Below, piece after piece: positions 21,722 to 24,613 of a stretch of 24,613 nucleotides of DNA. This DNA is from CAMBDR01 sp046597185 (lineage in GTDB: Bacteria > Pseudomonadota > Gammaproteobacteria > Burkholderiales > Burkholderiaceae_D), in contig JBKJLF010000062.1 of NCBI GenBank assembly GCA_046597185.1, positions 1 to 24,613 on the forward strand, written 5' to 3'. Every line of letters starts with the position of its first letter. Position 1 is the stretch's first letter. The notes under the pieces are model-generated. The model made no database searches and was not told the DNA's origin. It worked only from the letters and a program-made list of their open reading frames with translations. Position numbers and translations under genes: made by a program.

Positions 21722-24382
21722 ATGAAACCATTTACAAAACATTATTCTCCAAGGCATTGGATCGGCTACATGCTGGCTGTATTTTGCACATTTCTGGTGG
21801 TCGCTTGCGGTGGCGGCGGTGGGTCGGCCGGGACAGCGATCAATCAACCGACACAAACCCCAACTGCAACGGTTTCATCTTTACTTATTATGACGAGTTC
21901 CGATACGATTACTTCTTCTGGTGCGCCAGGTTCTGAAGTTACGGTGACCGTGTTGGCACGCGATTCGCGTAATGTTGCCGTGCCAGGGGCAACGATTTCT
22001 TTGACCGCCGATTCGGGTGCGATTGTGTTCACTGCAGCTTCGGGCACAAGTGCGACGCCCGGTGTTACCGATAACGATGGCAAGGTTACGGCAAAACTGA
22101 ATATTGCCGGTGTAAGAACCTTGCGTAAAATCTCGATATTTGCTTCGACGGCCAATAATGCGGTGCGTTCGGAAACCAAGCAAGTGGAGGTGGTAAAGGC
22201 AAATTCTACCGTATCGATCGTTCCTTCCAGTCTGGAACTGTCGTCTTCTGGATTAATTACGCTCACCGTGTTGGCTAAAGATGGTTTAAATAATGTACTT
22301 TCAGGTGTTAAAATAAACCTGACTTCCACCGCTGATACGGGTTCGGGGGGGGCCTTAATTATTAAAGACCTTATGACTGATAGCAATGGCGAACTGAAAG
22401 CGACCCTGACTGCGGGCAACGATCCAACCGAGCGCAATATTACTGTGAGAGCAGTGGTCGATGCCAGTGCGGGTGGCAGTGATCCAGGAACGGTTGTGAT
22501 TGCCGTGAAGCGTTTGGTTCCCAAATTATCGATTTCTGCGAGTTCAGGTAACCTCGATTCTGCGGGTGCGACGGGAACGGAAGTGAATATTGTGGTCTTG
22601 GCACGGGATGCAAATAATAATGTGCAGCCGGGTGTGGTTGTTAGCTTGGCGGCCACCTCTGGCTCTTTGACCAATACGACCAGAACGACCAGTGCGCTGG
22701 GGACAATTACCGAGAAATTGAGCACAGGTAATGATCCCACCAAGCGGGATATTTTGGTCACCGCGAGTGCACCTGGTCTCGAATCTCAAACTGTGATCGT
22801 GACGGTCAGTGGAACCGTTGTTAGCCTCAACGCAAGTAGCTCGGTCAATGCTGGCAGTATGTCGGACATGACGGTGACAGTAGCCGATGCGAGTGGCAAA
22901 CCCCTTGGCAATAAGGTTGTCACCTTTAGTGCCGCCAACGGCAGTGTCGTGGCATTAAAAAACCCTGCTGCTGGTGCAGTGACGGATTCTGGTGGGAATT
23001 TGGTGTTGACATTTACCGCAGCCAGGGGGATAGCCAGCGATTCGGTAACGGTGAAATCGTTAGGTGTTATGACAACGAAAACTATTAGCATCAATAGCAG
23101 CAACTTTACAGTGGCACCCGCTCTTCAGACTGATCCTAACATGGTGGTGCAGGCAGAAATTAATAAATGCTATGCTGTGAATATTCATAATGACATAGCT
23201 GGGCAGGGGCAGTCTGGTACGGTTAGCTTGGGTGTTTCGCGTGGTGCTGTGTTCAAGGATGCTGCCTGTACCATGGAGCCGAATGCAGGTGGTTTTACTC
23301 TTTCTGGTGGAAATGTAGTGGCTTTTGTCAAGGCTCCCAGCCCCGGTGTTGCTGACTTGGTTGCGACGCTCAATACGGGTGCTTCAACCCGAGGTATGAT
23401 CGAATTCGTAGCGCCTTTGCAGGCTACCGCCAATGTGATTTTACAAGTTGATCCCGGCGTAATTGGCGTGAACACGGTTGATAATAGCCAGCGTGCAGTC
23501 ATCAAGGCCGTGGTGCGTGATGGTACTGCGGCCAACAATTTGGTCAAAGGTGCCACCATCAATTTTTCGATTTTGCAAGATGGGAGTGGTGGCGTATTGT
23601 TACAACCGTCCGTGGTTAAGACGGGGGCAGATGGCACGGCAACCGTTACTTTCATCGCTGGTCCAACGGCAACCTCCACCGACGGTGTGCAATTTCAAGG
23701 CCAGGTTGTATCCAATTTTTCAATTCTCCCGGCAACTGCAAGGTTAACGGTTGGGCGGCAAGCTTTGTTTATTACTGCTGGTACGGGCAATACTATTGAT
23801 TCCACATCGCCACAAAATTACATTCAACGCTATCAGATATTGGTCACTGATGCAGCGGGCAACCCGGTGCGCAATGCCAACGTGACGGCTTCAGTATTGC
23901 CAACGCTCTATTTCAAAGGGTTTTTGGCCTTTGCTACGGGCGCTTCTCTGTGGGATTACGCTATCATCAGTGCAGGCCCGCCACCCTTGCTAGCCCTTGC
24001 CGCTTGTGCTAATGAAGATACGAACGGAAATGGTATTTTGGATGGTGCGGGAACACTTGCCACTGAAGATATTAATGGTAATGGTCGCCTTGAACCAGGC
24101 ATCCCTGTCACTGTCAATGTCGATGGCCCCACCGATGGGGCGGGGGCCGCGACAGTTGCCCTGCAATATGCACGGGATCAAGCTAAATGGTTGGAGGTAG
24201 ATTTAACCATTCGCGCTTCCGTGTCGGGCTCAGAAGCAAAGTATATTGCACGCTTCGTTTTGCGCGGTGCTGCTGAAGACTATAATAAAAAGGAGAAAGC
24301 ACCACCTGGGCAATTTAGCCCGTATGGCACAGGTTACTCCACGAACGCGGCGGGTAAGTTAGCTTGCCAATATCCAGATTGA
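21722..24382 (+). CDS. Large Ig-like-repeat (Big_1/invasin-type) lipoprotein linked to the pil operon
   Basis: 886 residues. A basic N-terminus and hydrophobic stretch lead to the lipobox VVAC with Cys29, followed by GGGGGSAG, so it should be an outer-membrane or surface lipoprotein. The body is a chain of about six or seven beta-sandwich repeats of 95-110 residues. Repeats 1-4 (about 45-460) show the bacterial Ig-like pattern, for example VTVTVLARDSRNVAVPGATI / LTVLAKDGLNNVLSGVKI / VNIVVLARDANNNVQPGVVV with DSNGELKATLT-like turns. Repeats after 460 are more divergent; one contains two cysteines. Near the C-terminus are two Ca-loop-like motifs, DTNGNGILD (766-774) and DINGNGRLE (783-791). The gene begins 35 bases after pilQ with no good Shine-Dalgarno, and aroK starts 10 bases after it. 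Adhesin or pilus-accessory roles are inference from position and architecture. Confidence 0.88.
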   Translation: MKPFTKHYSPRHWIGYMLAVFCTFLVVACGGGGGSAGTAINQPTQTPTATVSSLLIMTSSDTITSSGAPGSEVTVTVLARDSRNVAVPGATISLTADSGAIVFTAASGTSATPGVTDNDGKVTAKLNIAGVRTLRKISIFASTANNAVRSETKQVEVVKANSTVSIVPSSLELSSSGLITLTVLAKDGLNNVLSGVKINLTSTADTGSGGALIIKDLMTDSNGELKATLTAGNDPTERNITVRAVVDASAGGSDPGTVVIAVKRLVPKLSISASSGNLDSAGATGTEVNIVVLARDANNNVQPGVVVSLAATSGSLTNTTRTTSALGTITEKLSTGNDPTKRDILVTASAPGLESQTVIVTVSGTVVSLNASSSVNAGSMSDMTVTVADASGKPLGNKVVTFSAANGSVVALKNPAAGAVTDSGGNLVLTFTAARGIASDSVTVKSLGVMTTKTISINSSNFTVAPALQTDPNMVVQAEINKCYAVNIHNDIAGQGQSGTVSLGVSRGAVFKDAACTMEPNAGGFTLSGGNVVAFVKAPSPGVADLVATLNTGASTRGMIEFVAPLQATANVILQVDPGVIGVNTVDNSQRAVIKAVVRDGTAANNLVKGATINFSILQDGSGGVLLQPSVVKTGADGTATVTFIAGPTATSTDGVQFQGQVVSNFSILPATARLTVGRQALFITAGTGNTIDSTSPQNYIQRYQILVTDAAGNPVRNANVTASVLPTLYFKGFLAFATGASLWDYAIISAGPPPLLALAACANEDTNGNGILDGAGTLATEDINGNGRLEPGIPVTVNVDGPTDGAGAATVALQYARDQAKWLEVDLTIRASVSGSEAKYIARFVLRGAAEDYNKKEKAPPGQFSPYGTGYSTNAAGKLACQYPD

Positions 24383-24392
24383 TCCAGAATCG

Positions 24393-24613
24393 ATGCAAAA
24401 TTTGTTCCTGGTAGGACTAATGGGGGCCGGCAAAACGACGGTCGGCCGCCTGTTAGCAAGAAAACTTGGTAAGCGCTTTATTGATTCGGATCATGAAATC
24501 GAGGCACGGACTGGTGCCTCGATTCCTTGGATTTTCGAAATTGAAGGTGAAGCGAGCTTTCGGCGGCGTGAAGCGGAAGTGATTCGTGATCTTTCAGCCT
24601 TATCCGACATTGT
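24393..24613 (+). CDS. aroK: Shikimate kinase (5' part, cut by window end)
   Basis: From the ATG at 24393 the frame stays open to the window edge (73 codons). The start MQNLFLVGLMGAGKTTVGR contains the Walker A P-loop (GLMGAGKTT, residues 8-16). FIDSDHEIEARTG holds the conserved acidic shikimate/Mg-binding segment, and FEIEGEASFRRREAEVI holds the substrate-binding arginine segment. The enzyme phosphorylates shikimate in the aromatic amino-acid pathway. It normally follows pilQ directly in beta- and gamma-proteobacteria; here the Ig-like lipoprotein gene lies between, ending 10 bases upstream. The Shine-Dalgarno is weak, so it may depend on translation of the upstream gene. Confidence 0.96.
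   Translation, partial: MQNLFLVGLMGAGKTTVGRLLARKLGKRFIDSDHEIEARTGASIPWIFEIEGEASFRRREAEVIRDLSALSDI

Noticed and set aside
21844..22761. 305-codon open frame on the minus strand
   Set aside because: Antisense to the Ig-like repeats; its apparent regularity only mirrors the repeats of the real gene.

Overview
The window looks like chromosomal DNA of a betaproteobacterium, most likely Burkholderiales and possibly Oxalobacteraceae. The clue is the right half, which carries the conserved block lptM / cyaY / mrcA (ponA) / pilMNOPQ / aroK with the usual orientations (mrcA divergent from pilM). The cysteine-plus-poly-glycine start of one mature lipoprotein also fits that group. This assignment is inferred from gene order and protein style, not from a database search.

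Left part (1-6684): a periplasmic substrate-binding protein gene, cut by the window edge, is divergent from a large membrane hybrid histidine kinase. The kinase is followed by a roughly 1000-residue protein that joins a RelE/ParE-like N-terminus, a UvrD-type SF1 helicase and an ankyrin region. A 365-base non-coding gap follows. It holds an imperfect inverted repeat, a GC-rich hairpin and a decayed scrap of an AAA-ATPase/PD-(D/E)XK-type gene.

Middle part (7050-11128): a soluble GGDEF-EAL protein with a striking heptad-repeat N-terminus is divergent from a two-gene operon. That operon encodes a small uncharacterised protein and a two-domain KaiC-like ATPase. The 438-base gap between them contains a 23-base imperfect inverted repeat and several short direct repeats. 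No KaiA or KaiB is visible. This c-di-GMP/KaiC-like neighbourhood and the helicase fusion are the least ordinary parts of the window.

Right part (11138-24613): glmS (amino-sugar synthesis), lptM (LPS-assembly lipoprotein), cyaY (frataxin), mrcA (PBP1A), then the type IV pilus assembly operon pilMNOPQ with overlapping stop/start codons. Directly after pilQ comes a gene for a large Ig-like-repeat lipoprotein with two calcium-loop-like motifs, and then the start of aroK. The lipoprotein sits where pilQ and aroK would normally be adjacent, so it may be a pilus-linked surface protein. No tRNA, rRNA, CRISPR array or intact insertion sequence was seen.
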